From assembly GCA_040389445.1 (NCBI GenBank), contig JAZJZX010000007.1, positions 186,001 through 250,000 of the forward strand: a DNA stretch of 64,000 nt, read 5' to 3'. The notes under the pieces are model-generated. The model saw only the letters and a program-made list of their open reading frames with translations, was not told where the DNA came from and searched no databases. Each line of letters begins with the position of its first letter. Positions within the stretch are counted from its first letter, which is position 1. Position numbers and translations under genes: made by a program. Positions 18,024-26,166 of the stretch are shown piece after piece. The stretch comes from UBA5189 sp040389445 (GTDB lineage: Bacteria > Chloroflexota > Limnocylindria > Limnocylindrales > CSP1-4).

Positions 18024-18266
18024 ATGGAACGGACCCAGATCTCGCTGACCGAGGAGCAGGCCCAGCGACTGCGGGGGCTGGCGCGGCGGCGACATACGTC
18101 GATGGCGGCCCTCATCCGCGATGCGGTCGACGCGGCGTATCCCCTGGCCGCCGACACGGATCGGCGCTGGGTCGCCGCCCTCGAGGCGGTCGGCGGGTTC
18201 CACTCCGGTAGGAGCTCCATCTCCGAGGACCACGACGATGCCGTGACGGATGCGTTCGGCGAGTGA
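18024..18266 (+). CDS. vapB: Ribbon-helix-helix antitoxin
   Basis: An 80-residue protein whose N-terminus, MERTQISLTEEQAQRLRGLA, then TSMAALIRDAVD, is a ribbon-helix-helix domain. The acidic C-terminus (SSISEDHDDAVTDAFGE) should bind the toxin encoded next, whose GTG overlaps this stop by 4 nt. Confidence 0.87.
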   Translation: MERTQISLTEEQAQRLRGLARRRHTSMAALIRDAVDAAYPLAADTDRRWVAALEAVGGFHSGRSSISEDHDDAVTDAFGE

Positions 18267-18652
18267 CGGCCTTCGTCGGTACCTCCGCCCTCTACGCCCT
18301 CCTCGACGAGGATGACGCCAACCACGACCGGGCACGGGAGACCTTCCGGAATCTCCGCGGTCGCGAGCTCGTGACGCACTCGAATGTCGTGGTGGAGACC
18401 GTCGCTCTCGTGTCCCGTCGACTTGGCTGGGCTGCGGTCGAGCGCCTGATCAACGGCGTCCTGCCGGTGATCCGGGTTATCCAAGTGGACGAGGCCACGC
18501 ACGCGGCGGCCCTGCGGGCCTTTCGGGTCGCCCGATCGGTGAGTGTCAGCCTCGTCGATCAGGCGAGTTTCGCGGTGATGCGGGCCGAGGGCATCGACCA
18601 GGCGTTTGCCTTCGATCGAGACTTTGCCAGCGAGGGTTTCAGCCAGGCTTGA
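18263..18652 (+). CDS. vapC: PIN-domain toxin (VapC-like)
   Basis: A 129-residue PIN nuclease: TAFVGTSALYALLDEDDANH replaces the usual VDTS by VGTS, so the first acidic residue may be provided by Asp15-16. Glu in NVVVETVALV and Asp in VSLVDQASFAVM and AFAFDRDF are kept. Start GTG 18263. The missing first Asp may weaken catalysis. Confidence 0.82.
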   Translation: MTAFVGTSALYALLDEDDANHDRARETFRNLRGRELVTHSNVVVETVALVSRRLGWAAVERLINGVLPVIRVIQVDEATHAAALRAFRVARSVSVSLVDQASFAVMRAEGIDQAFAFDRDFASEGFSQA

Positions 18653-18682
18653 GGCCGTCTCGGTCTCGGTCGCGAGCCGTCG

Positions 18683-19408
18683 CTACGCCGCTGGTGCTGC
18701 CGCTGCCGAGGGAGCGCGGCGGACAAGGACGATGCCGAGTGCCAGGCACCACACCATGACCCCGACGATCGAGGCCATGAACAGGATCCATGCGCCGGCG
18801 GGGAGTTCGTCCGTGCCCGCTGACTTGAGGATCGGCCCGAGGATGCCGAGCAGCCGAAACCCCGGGACGAGGCCCAGGATGCAGAGCCCAGTCGGGAGCG
18901 CGCGGGTTCGGAACCCGATGATGCTGATCCCGACGGCCCACATGCAGAGTGCCGTGATCGCGCCCTGGGCGAACCCGTGGATTCCGGCGAATTGGCTGAC
19001 GAGGTACGCGGTCTGGCCCCACTCGTCGCGAAGGCCGTTCACGTACAGGATCGGCTGGACGCCCAGCCGCAGCACGCCGTGCATGAAGAAGAGCCCCGCC
19101 GACAACAGGCCGAACGTGGTGGCCACCCGGAGGGCGAGGAGGGTCGCCCGAGACGCAAGCGCGTCTGAGACGGCGTGGCTGGCGATGATCATGGCGATCG
19201 CCATGACGAACAGGACCACCCCCGCCTGGGCATAGACGATGGCATGCCCCTCGAGGAATTGGAGGCTGACCGCCGGGCTGTCGGTGTCGTCGAACCCCAG
19301 CCGCGGCGGGGTCGATTCCAGGTAGAACCAGGTAGCCCCGGCCAGGCCGGTAATGATCGAGGCCAGTCCGGCAATTCTCGTTCCGCCGACAAGATTTGTA
19401 CGCTCCAC
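18683..19408 (-). CDS. Multi-pass membrane protein, DUF4386-like
   Basis: A 241-residue protein with about six hydrophobic helices (RIAGLASIITGLAGATWFYL, AGVVLFVMAIAMIIAS, FGLLSAGLFFMHGVLRLGV, AITALCMWAVGISIIGF, GFRLLGILGPILKSAG, GAWILFMASIVGVMVWCLAL). It resembles DUF4386-type proteins; function unknown. GTG 19408 is preferred because GAGGAG lies 7 nt upstream; the longer frame to 19465 would begin almost inside the operator at 19478. Confidence 0.7.
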   Translation of the reverse strand: MERTNLVGGTRIAGLASIITGLAGATWFYLESTPPRLGFDDTDSPAVSLQFLEGHAIVYAQAGVVLFVMAIAMIIASHAVSDALASRATLLALRVATTFGLLSAGLFFMHGVLRLGVQPILYVNGLRDEWGQTAYLVSQFAGIHGFAQGAITALCMWAVGISIIGFRTRALPTGLCILGLVPGFRLLGILGPILKSAGTDELPAGAWILFMASIVGVMVWCLALGIVLVRRAPSAAAAPAA

Positions 19409-19439
19409 GGTTGGGCTCCTCGGTTGGGCTCCTCGGTTG
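19409..19439 (-). repeat. Duplicated 15-bp leader containing the ribosome-binding site
   Basis: The unit CGAGGAGCCCAAC (minus strand) occurs twice in tandem just upstream of the GTG at 19408, so two Shine-Dalgarno copies precede the gene. Only the proximal one has proper spacing. Confidence 0.6.
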
Positions 19440-19477
19440 GCCTTGCCGGACGTCGACAGTGTCACAAGGCGGGAGAC

Positions 19478-19496
19478 TATTACGATAGACGATATA
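19478..19496. promoter_or_regulatory. TATATCG-N5-CGATATA-like palindrome (site 2)
   Basis: TATTACG, 5 bp, CGATATA: one arm perfect, the other changed at two positions. It lies about 70 bp upstream of the membrane protein start. Same spacing as the other three sites. Confidence 0.62.
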
Positions 19497-19575
19497 TCAC
19501 CAATCGTAAGATAGTCAAGTGGGCCGAGCTCCCCGGAGCGAGGAGAGCCGTCGCGGGCCGCCTACCAGTCCGGGA

Positions 19576-19838
19576 TCAGACCGGCTTGAAGGCCTCGAAC
19601 GGCTGACGGCAGTCGCGGCAGTAGAAGAGGGACCGGCACTGAGTCGGGCCGAAGGCGCTGTCCATCGCCACGCGCGCCGATGCGCAGTACGGGCATCGGA
19701 CGTCGGCCGGCTCGGCGGGCGGGGCGAAACCCGAAGCCTCGAGCCGCTCGCGACCCAGCGGCGTGATCCGGTCGGAGGTCCACGGGACGCGGAAGCTGAA
19801 CTCGGCCGCGACCGGACAACCGAGCGGCGCGAGCGCCT
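19576..19838 (-). pseudogene. Duplicated 3' end of paaD
   Basis: 263 bp nearly identical to 22651-22913 (offset 3075; one difference seen, C/T at 19585). The copy starts exactly at the paaD stop codon and encodes the last 87 or so residues (LAPLGCPVAAEF to AFKPV) including the zinc-ribbon cysteines, with no start or upstream part. It forms a direct repeat with the intact gene around the islet 19839-22650. Confidence 0.9.
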
Positions 19839-19903
19839 GGCGTAACGCTCGCGGCTGAGTACCTGGCGTTTGACGCCGCCTGCCGGTCCGGGCCACAAAT
19901 GCC

Positions 19904-20005
19904 GTGATCGTTCTCGGCCTCGCGATGTTCGCCCTCACGTGGGTTGCGCCTCGCGTGTGGGCGGTCCGGGTCGATCGCCTATCGGTCGACTCGGGTCGCG
20001 CCTGA
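19904..20005 (+). other. Possible 33-residue membrane peptide or gene remnant
   Basis: A short frame from GTG 19904 reads VIVLGLAMFALTWVAPRVWA and ends SVDSGRA. It could be a small protein or the tail of a lost gene at the islet edge. No RBS is clear. The rest of 19839-20147 shows nothing recognisable. Confidence 0.25.
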
Positions 20006-20147
20006 TCCATCGCGGCCGACGGGCCGACCGACGCTGCAGGGAACAATGATGGAAGACGGGCGCACAACTAACTATTGACACGCTCTTCGTGGAACGGGTA
20101 GCATCTGAGCGCGCCGATGGGGCGAGGCAGACCAGGAGGGCCGTTTG

Positions 20148-21160
20148 ATGATTTCGCGACTTCGCAAGGCAATTCTGGTCACGCTCCTACTAGGGCCTCT
20201 CCTGCCAGCTCACGCGGTCGCTTCAGCGGATGAGAGCAGTGGCCGGACTTGAAAATCGTGTCGGCGCTTCGGGTCTTGACACAAGATGAGGTCAAGGCAG
20301 CAGACATCTCGGGCTCGGAAGACGCCAAGACCGCCTTACGGGTCGCGGCGGAAGGCGATGATGGCCTCCAGTTGGAGCGAAGAACCTACCGGGTATTCGC
20401 CTTCGGCGACCAGCGAGTCGTCGTGGACACGAAGACAGCGTTGACCGTGTGGACAGGCCTGAACAGCCAGGGCCAATTCGTCTACGAGGCAGCTCCGTTC
20501 GCGAAACCCATGTCGGTTGGTTCGCAGCCCGGGTACGTTGTGCCTCCATCTAGCGCTTGGGTCTACAACTCGGACGGCTCGATCGCAAATACCGTTGGCA
20601 CGTGGAAGCGCACGATCTTCTGGACGATCAACGCGGCGTGGAATTATAAGGCCTGCTCTACCTGTACCGCTTATCAGTACTTCCGAATGTTCGGCAAGAT
20701 GCAGGCGGCAACAATCACTGGGGCTACCAGCAGCCAAGGATTCAAGCGCGCCTGGCTGGAGTTCGACAACAATGGGGTATGGGGTGGCTCTCCCACCGAA
20801 TTTGAGTTTGGAGAGCCCGAACAGAGTTATCCGGGCACGGCAAACCAGGTAACAACCTACGGGTTCAGCGATACCTTCACGGTCACGCTTGGAGAACCTC
20901 CAGCCAGTGTCGGCGGCACCCATAACGAGACATACGGCGGGTCGATGACGAGGTCGACCGAGAACTGGCACCCAGTCGTGCGCGCGGAAACGGCTTCCGG
21001 CGGGGTCCAGTGGTGCAGGTACGAAGCCGCAGAATTCACCGGCACAAAGGTGATCGCGGCGAGGGTCAGTATCCGGCAGGCAGTCAATGCACAGTTGGGC
21101 GGTTGGAACATCCTGTATGGGATGCAGGATTTCACCAGCAGTTGCCCAAGCCAGATCTAG
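20148..21160 (+). CDS. Secreted protein of unknown function, apparently frameshifted after its signal peptide
   Basis: ATG 20148 follows AGGAGGG at ideal spacing and encodes a textbook signal peptide (ISRLRKAILVTLLLGPLLP, then AHAVASA), but that frame stops at 20252. From 20249 another frame continues for 303 residues (KIVSALRVLTQDEV onward) to 21160. Four cysteines and many aromatic residues suggest an exported, folded domain; no family recognised. Either a one-base error or mutation, or coupled reinitiation at TTGA. Base composition is lower in GC than the genes around (row 20641-20700 is 47% G+C), suggesting transfer. Confidence 0.65.
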
Positions 21161-21180
21161 AAGGGTCTTGGCGGCGCATC

Positions 21181-22593
21181 TTGCGGCTAGCGACGATCGG
21201 AGGGCTTGTACTAGGCGCCATCTCCATCTCGGCCTGCGCCAGCCCGTCGCTATCTCCAAGGGAAACGGCGGCCCCGACGCTTGCCCCGTGCGGCCAGGTC
21301 GCCGGGCTAGATGGATTACCGGCCGACACCTCGTCGCAGCCTCGCTTCAGATTCTGCCTGCAACTCGAGATCCCCGACTCCCTCGGGAGCCCGCAAACTG
21401 TTCAAGCGGTTTTGATCTCGGACCAAGAGCAAGATCCGTTGCGCGGTCGGAGAGTCTTGATCTACCACCCCGGGGGACCAGGTGTCTCGCCGTTCGAGAT
21501 CGTCTCCGCTGATCCGCCTCCGGTCGACTACGCGACCTATGTGGTCATCAGTTGGAGCGGCACGACGTCCTCCTCGGACAAGGGGAGTTGCGGCCCGTCA
21601 TCCACGGCGTTCGGAACCGGACGCACGGAGGCGACCCTCGACATCCTGGCTCAAGGCACGGCGGACGAGTGCCGACGCGGATTTGGAACCGCCGGGGACA
21701 TCGGGGCCGAAGCCGCCGCGGATGAGCTCGAAGTCCTGCGCGCCGCACTTGGCCAGGACAGCGTTGACCTGCTGATGATCTCGTACGGATCGGCGATCGG
21801 CGAAGCCTACCTGCGGAAATACCCGGGCCGTGTGGCACGGGCGGTCCTGGATGCACCCATAGGCCTGGAGGTGCCGTGGTCATTCCGCTTGACGTCGGTC
21901 GATCTTGCGTTACGGAATGAGGCAAGAGACCTTCTGGCTCGGTGCGCTGAAACGGCGTGCGCATCGGCAGCGGGTGCAGGCGAGCCGCTGACGTTCGGGC
22001 GCCTGCGGGCCTCCGTCATCAACACGAGCCCGACCGTCGGATCAGGGAACCTCACGCTCACGCCCGTCATGTTCGACCAGGCGACGGAGCTGGCCTTGCG
22101 AAGTGAGCAGTACTGGGACGCCTACGTCTTGGCGGTCGGCGAGGCGCTGTCGGGGGACGGCACGGGGCTGTGGTCGATGGGCGAGAGCCTCTTCTTCGAC
22201 CTCGACCGCTCCGTATTCTATCGATCAATCTGCTCCGATATTGATCATCCGGGTGACGTCGCCGGTTACGTCATCCGTGGCCAGGATCTCATCACAGCCT
22301 ATGCGACTGAGCTCGCTCCGTGCGTTGGATTCCCCCGTCGCCCGCTCACGGCGATCGTGAGCGCCGCCGAACGACCCGACGTCCTCCTGGTGGCTTCACC
22401 GCACGACGTTCTCGCTCCGGTCAGCCTGCTCGCCGCCGCGCCTGATCTCATCGGCATGTCGGCGCTATGCACGACCAACGTTGTCGGTCACACGAGCTTC
22501 CGGGATGAGGCCGTCCGCGACATCGTCGTTGCATTCCTGCGAGATGGGCAAGCCAGCGAATCGGCGGCGAGGTGCGACGCAACCTTTAGATAG
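21181..22593 (+). CDS. Secreted alpha/beta-hydrolase lipoprotein (S33 peptidase-like)
   Basis: About 470 residues. A hydrophobic signal ends in a lipobox (ISISAC). The oxyanion region IYHPGGPGVSP, the nucleophile elbow MISYGSAIGEAYL and the late DVLLVASPHDVLAP and VVGHTSF histidine fit the tripeptidyl-aminopeptidase/S33 branch of alpha/beta hydrolases. Start is uncertain: TTG 21181 gives a compact signal peptide. It lies 20 bp after the secreted protein gene, probably one operon, inside the islet bounded by the paaD repeats. Confidence 0.78.
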   Translation: MRLATIGGLVLGAISISACASPSLSPRETAAPTLAPCGQVAGLDGLPADTSSQPRFRFCLQLEIPDSLGSPQTVQAVLISDQEQDPLRGRRVLIYHPGGPGVSPFEIVSADPPPVDYATYVVISWSGTTSSSDKGSCGPSSTAFGTGRTEATLDILAQGTADECRRGFGTAGDIGAEAAADELEVLRAALGQDSVDLLMISYGSAIGEAYLRKYPGRVARAVLDAPIGLEVPWSFRLTSVDLALRNEARDLLARCAETACASAAGAGEPLTFGRLRASVINTSPTVGSGNLTLTPVMFDQATELALRSEQYWDAYVLAVGEALSGDGTGLWSMGESLFFDLDRSVFYRSICSDIDHPGDVAGYVIRGQDLITAYATELAPCVGFPRRPLTAIVSAAERPDVLLVASPHDVLAPVSLLAAAPDLIGMSALCTTNVVGHTSFRDEAVRDIVVAFLRDGQASESAARCDATFR

Positions 22594-22650
22594 ACAACGC
22601 ACGCACGCCCGATACGCGCTCGCGGCAGGGGGCCTGAGGCCCGGACGCGG

Positions 22651-23196
22651 TCAGACCGGTTTGAAGGCCTCGAACGGCTGACGGCAGTCGCGGCAGTAGA
22701 AGAGGGACCGGCACTGAGTCGGGCCGAAGGCGCTGTCCATCGCCACGCGCGCCGATGCGCAGTACGGGCATCGGACGTCGGCCGGCTCGGCGGGCGGGGC
22801 GAAACCCGAAGCCTCGAGCCGCTCGCGACCCAGCGGCGTGATCCGGTCGGAGGTCCACGGGACGCGGAAGCTGAACTCGGCCGCGACCGGACAACCGAGC
22901 GGCGCGAGCGCCTCGATGACGGATTCGCGGATCACCTGCTGGGCCGGGCAGCCGACGAACGTGGGAAGCAGCTCGATCGTGATGCGATCCGGCAGTACGT
23001 CGATCGCTTCCACCATGCCGAGATCGACGATCGATACGGTCGGGATCTCGGGATCGGCAACGGAACGGAGCAGGTCGCGCACGGACGCGGCCGTGATGAT
23101 GCGCCGAGTCGCATCACGCACGGGCGAGGGCGCCGCGGCCGAGGGCGCCGCGGCCGTGATGCGCCGAGTCGCATCAATCGGCACGGCAGGGATCAC
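22651..23196 (-). CDS. paaD: Phenylacetyl-CoA epoxidase-associated protein PaaD
   Basis: A 181-residue protein. The core is a MIP18/DUF59 domain (RSVADPEIPTVSIVDLGMVE, TFVGCPAQQVI), and the C-terminus is the PaaD zinc ribbon (CPYC, then CRSLFYCRDC). PaaD is thought to mature the Fe-S cluster of the epoxidase reductase. GTG 23196 overlaps the paaC stop by 4 nt. The N-terminus carries a repeated DATRRITAA-type segment not typical of PaaD. The last 263 bp also occur at 19576. Confidence 0.9.
   Translation of the reverse strand: MIPAVPIDATRRITAAAPSAAAPSPVRDATRRIITAASVRDLLRSVADPEIPTVSIVDLGMVEAIDVLPDRITIELLPTFVGCPAQQVIRESVIEALAPLGCPVAAEFSFRVPWTSDRITPLGRERLEASGFAPPAEPADVRCPYCASARVAMDSAFGPTQCRSLFYCRDCRQPFEAFKPV
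23089..23175. repeat. Imperfect direct repeat in the 5' end of paaD
   Basis: Two copies of a segment containing GCGCCGAGTCGCATCA (23101 and 23161) are separated by GAGGGCGCCGCGGCC repeats. They encode two copies of a DATRRI-type sequence at the PaaD N-terminus. Confidence 0.7.
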
Positions 23197-24035
23197 CACG
23201 TCGCACCCGGCTCGGACCGACGGACGGACGTGAACTCGCCCCAGAGCCATCGGAAGGCCTCGGTTGGCTCGCGCCGGTCGACGCCCGCCGCTCCGCGGGC
23301 CGCCGTGTCGCCCTCCGCCGCTCCGCCGGCCGCCGCTCCGCGCGGCGCACCACCCTGGCCCAGATCGATCGTGATACCGAGCGGGCCGAGGACCGTGGCG
23401 ACCTCTGATCGCCACGCCGAAGCGGCGTCCGCCATTGGACGCGAAAGGACCCCGGCATCAAGCAGCGCTGACTCCCCGTCCGGCGACGCCAGAACCGAGC
23501 CCGCGTCCGGCGCGAGAATCTCGAGCGCTGCGATGAATCGTGCGCGGGCCTCCCCGCCGGCGCGGGCGAGCCGATCCGTCCATGCCAGCACATGCATTAC
23601 GTGATAGCGCTCTTCCCGCCGGATCTTCGCCACCAGCTCCGCCAGCGGCGGCGAGCCCTCTCCGATCGAGGCGAGGCGCGCGGCATCAGCGGTTTCGTAC
23701 AGGAGGCGGCGGGCCATCGTCATCGCCCAGTCGCCACGCCCATGATCGAGCAACCGCGCGTGGCGATACGCCTCGGGTTCGCGATCGTAGGCAATCGCGT
23801 CGGCATCGCGCCCGTCATCGAGGAGCCCGGCCAGCAACTCGTAGAGCGCCCGCGCATGGCCAAGTTCGTCCTGGGCAATCGAGCTCATCGCGACATCCTC
23901 TTCGAGGATCGGAGCAATGCCCGTCCACTCGGAATCCGAGAACCCGATTACGAATTCGTCGTCCGCCATCGACAGCACGAACTCGGCAAGCGCGGCCCGG
24001 ACGCGCGAATCGAGCGCGATCGCCGCCGCCGTCAT
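23193..24035 (-). CDS. paaC: Phenylacetyl-CoA epoxidase subunit PaaC
   Basis: A 280-residue structural subunit of the epoxidase: ferritin-like helices with SSIAQDELGHARALYELL and REERYHVMHVLAWTDRLA. It pairs with PaaA, without holding the active di-iron site. A Gly/Ala-rich insert (GGAPRGAAAGGAAEGDTAAR) near the C-terminus is unusual and GC-repetitive at DNA level. 4-nt overlaps with paaB and paaD. Confidence 0.93.
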   Translation of the reverse strand: MTAAAIALDSRVRAALAEFVLSMADDEFVIGFSDSEWTGIAPILEEDVAMSSIAQDELGHARALYELLAGLLDDGRDADAIAYDREPEAYRHARLLDHGRGDWAMTMARRLLYETADAARLASIGEGSPPLAELVAKIRREERYHVMHVLAWTDRLARAGGEARARFIAALEILAPDAGSVLASPDGESALLDAGVLSRPMADAASAWRSEVATVLGPLGITIDLGQGGAPRGAAAGGAAEGDTAARGAAGVDRREPTEAFRWLWGEFTSVRRSEPGATW

Positions 24036-24412
24036 TCGCGGGCCTTCGGCTTCGATGTCCCGGCCCGATCGCGGGCGGCGGCCAGCTTGTCCCGCATGAC
24101 GTAGCCGCCCGGCTTCTTGAACGAACGGTCGAGCGGCGGCTGGAGCAGGTCGAGGTCATCGAGAACCGCGATGTCCGCGCGGCGGACCACCCACAGGCGA
24201 AGGCTCTCGCCGCGGCGGCTGAACATCTCGCGGGCGTAGTGCAGCGCGAGCTCGCGGTCGGGGGCCATCACGTTGCCGCCGTGGCGCATCGGATCGCCAT
24301 CCTTCTCCTGGCGGAAGACCTCCCACGCCTCGAGGGTGCCGGTCGCGGCCGTGCCGGGTGCCGGGGTGACGGGGCCGCCCTCGTCGACCATGCGATCGCC
24401 GTCGTCAGTCAT
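24032..24412 (-). CDS. paaB: Phenylacetyl-CoA epoxidase subunit PaaB
   Basis: A 126-residue subunit. The PaaB core is WEVFRQEKDGDPMRHGGNVM and ALHYAREMFSRRGESLRLWV; it bridges the PaaAC heterodimers. The N-terminal 25 residues (DDGDRMVDEGGPVTPAPGTA) are an extra tail. 4-nt overlaps on both sides. Confidence 0.93.
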   Translation of the reverse strand: MTDDGDRMVDEGGPVTPAPGTAATGTLEAWEVFRQEKDGDPMRHGGNVMAPDRELALHYAREMFSRRGESLRLWVVRRADIAVLDDLDLLQPPLDRSFKKPGGYVMRDKLAAARDRAGTSKPKARE

Positions 24413-25398
24413 GCGGCCGACCTCGGCTCAGCCAGGATCGCATCCCGGACCCATGCGGTCGCCTCGCGATTCACCCGCCTGAACTCGAGCCGCTCCTCGG
24501 ACATTGGGCCGTGGTTGGTGACGACGGTTCTGAGTTCCGTCCAGTCCGGGTCGGCGTAGCGCCACTCGCCGGCCACGGCATCGAACAGCAGCTTGTCATC
24601 AGGAATAACCAGGCCGAGCTCAAGGATTCGAGGTACGTAGATCGTGAGGAACTCCTGGCGCAGCTCCTCCGAGGTCTTCGCCTTGATCCGCCAATGCAGA
24701 TCGCGATCCTTCGTTCGGTCGCTCCGCGGGCCGTGCATCTGCATCAGGGGGCCCCACCACCGGTCGAGCGCCTCCTGGACCATGGCACGCTGCGTGTCAG
24801 TGCCCGTCATGAGCGTCACCACGACATCGCGCCCATGCATGATGTGGACCGATTCCTCCCAGCAGATCTTCTGCATCGTCCGGGCATACGGGCCGTACGA
24901 GGAGTCGCGGAGGGCCTGCTGGGCAACGATCGCCGCCGCGTCCACGAGCCAGGCGATGATCCCGACGTCCGCCCATGTCTTCGTCGGGTAGTGGAAGACG
25001 TTGTGGAACTTCGTCTTGCCGGCGAGCAGGTCATCGAACATGGCCTCGCGCGGCTTGCCGAGGTCCTCGGCGACGCGATACAGGAGCTGAGCGTGCCCGA
25101 CTTCGTCCTGGACCTTGGCGGTGAGGGCCAGCTTCCGGCGGAGCGTCGGGGCCCGCATGATCCACTCCCGCTCGGGCAGGACGCCCATCAACTCCGAGTT
25201 TGCATGCATCTCGACGAAGCGCAGGACCGCCGTTCGATATTCGTCCGGCATCCAGTCGTTGGGCTCGATCTTGCCGCCGGCCCGAACGTGGGCCTCGAAC
25301 AGATCAAACCGCTCGTCGTGCAGCAGGTCCTCGTTCCACGGCCGCGCGCCCGGGTCCGTCGGCGCGAAGATGGGCTCGAGGGCGAGGGGATCGGTCAT
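24409..25398 (-). CDS. paaA: Phenylacetyl-CoA epoxidase catalytic subunit PaaA
   Basis: A 329-residue di-iron oxygenase subunit that epoxidises the ring of phenylacetyl-CoA. Metal-ligand motifs are in MHANSELMGVLPEREWI, TAKVQDEVGHAQLLYRVAED and CWEESVHIMHGRDVV. Length and order match PaaA. 4-nt overlaps with the tetR and paaB genes. Confidence 0.95.
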   Translation of the reverse strand: MTDPLALEPIFAPTDPGARPWNEDLLHDERFDLFEAHVRAGGKIEPNDWMPDEYRTAVLRFVEMHANSELMGVLPEREWIMRAPTLRRKLALTAKVQDEVGHAQLLYRVAEDLGKPREAMFDDLLAGKTKFHNVFHYPTKTWADVGIIAWLVDAAAIVAQQALRDSSYGPYARTMQKICWEESVHIMHGRDVVVTLMTGTDTQRAMVQEALDRWWGPLMQMHGPRSDRTKDRDLHWRIKAKTSEELRQEFLTIYVPRILELGLVIPDDKLLFDAVAGEWRYADPDWTELRTVVTNHGPMSEERLEFRRVNREATAWVRDAILAEPRSAA

Positions 25399-25976
25399 CG
25401 TTCGGCTCCCTGGACGAGGCGCAAGGCAAAGTCCGCGAAGTGGTCGGCAATCCGATCCGGTCCGAGACGACCCGCCGGATCGAACCAGCCCGGGATCCCG
25501 TTGAGCATCGAAAGTATGGCAGTGGCGGCGAGTCCGGCATCCGTCATCGCGAAGGCCCCGGTCGCCATGCCGTCCTCGATGACCGCGCGGAATCGACGCT
25601 CATAGGCGTCGCGCCGGGCGAGGATCACGACTCGGCGTTCGTCCCCGAGGGCACGCCACTCGTGGACGAAGACGCCGGCCGCACCGGCATCCGCCGCGAT
25701 CACGCCAACATGGGCCCGGACCAGGGCCGCGAGACGGCTCTCGGGGTCGCCCTCCGGCTCTTCGGCCAGGTCGGCTGCGGCCTCAAACCGCGCGGCAGCG
25801 CGATCGACGATCGCCCACAGGACGTCCTCCTTGGAGGTGACGTGGGCGTACAGGCTCGGACCCTGGAGATCGAGGGCGCGAGCGATGTCCCGGATGCTCG
25901 TCGCGGCGTAGCCGTTGGCACGGAACAGGTCCGAGGCGACATCCTCGATGGCACGGCGACGGGATACCTGGACCAT
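25395..25976 (-). CDS. paaR: TetR-family regulator heading the paa operon
   Basis: A 193-residue TetR protein: AIEDVASDLFRANGYAATSI, then RDIARALDLQGPSLYAHVTS, is the N-terminal helix-turn-helix; the C-terminal domain should bind an effector. Its position, leading paaABCD with a 4-nt overlap, suggests it senses phenylacetyl-CoA, as PaaR does in other bacteria. The symbol is by context. Confidence 0.85.
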   Translation of the reverse strand: MVQVSRRRAIEDVASDLFRANGYAATSIRDIARALDLQGPSLYAHVTSKEDVLWAIVDRAAARFEAAADLAEEPEGDPESRLAALVRAHVGVIAADAGAAGVFVHEWRALGDERRVVILARRDAYERRFRAVIEDGMATGAFAMTDAGLAATAILSMLNGIPGWFDPAGRLGPDRIADHFADFALRLVQGAER

Positions 25977-25990
25977 GAAGCGGGACGCGC

Positions 25991-26017
25991 TCCTTCCGAA
26001 CGAACGATCGTTAGGAG
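25991..26017 (-). promoter_or_regulatory. Palindromic operator upstream of the paa operon
   Basis: AACGATCGTT (26003-26012) is a perfect palindrome; flanking CTCCT (from 25990) and AGGAG (26013) also pair loosely. It lies 27 bp upstream of the TetR ATG, the typical place for autoregulation of the whole operon. Confidence 0.7.
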
Positions 26018-26166
26018 CGAGGATAGGGCGAGGCGGTGGGGTCTGTCAACGGCCGTTGGGGGTACTAGTTAGGGAGCTCCGAAGTTGCCGCGGCCGGCCA
26101 GGCGAGGCCGACTCGGAGGCCAGAGCGGGACGGCGCGGGCCGTCAGGCAGGGCGGGAATCAGGGCG

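Noticed and set aside
19576..20067. Independent gene containing the paaD-like zinc ribbon
   Set aside because: The part above 19838 is low-complexity and unrelated to PaaD; only the duplicated 263 bp has coding character.
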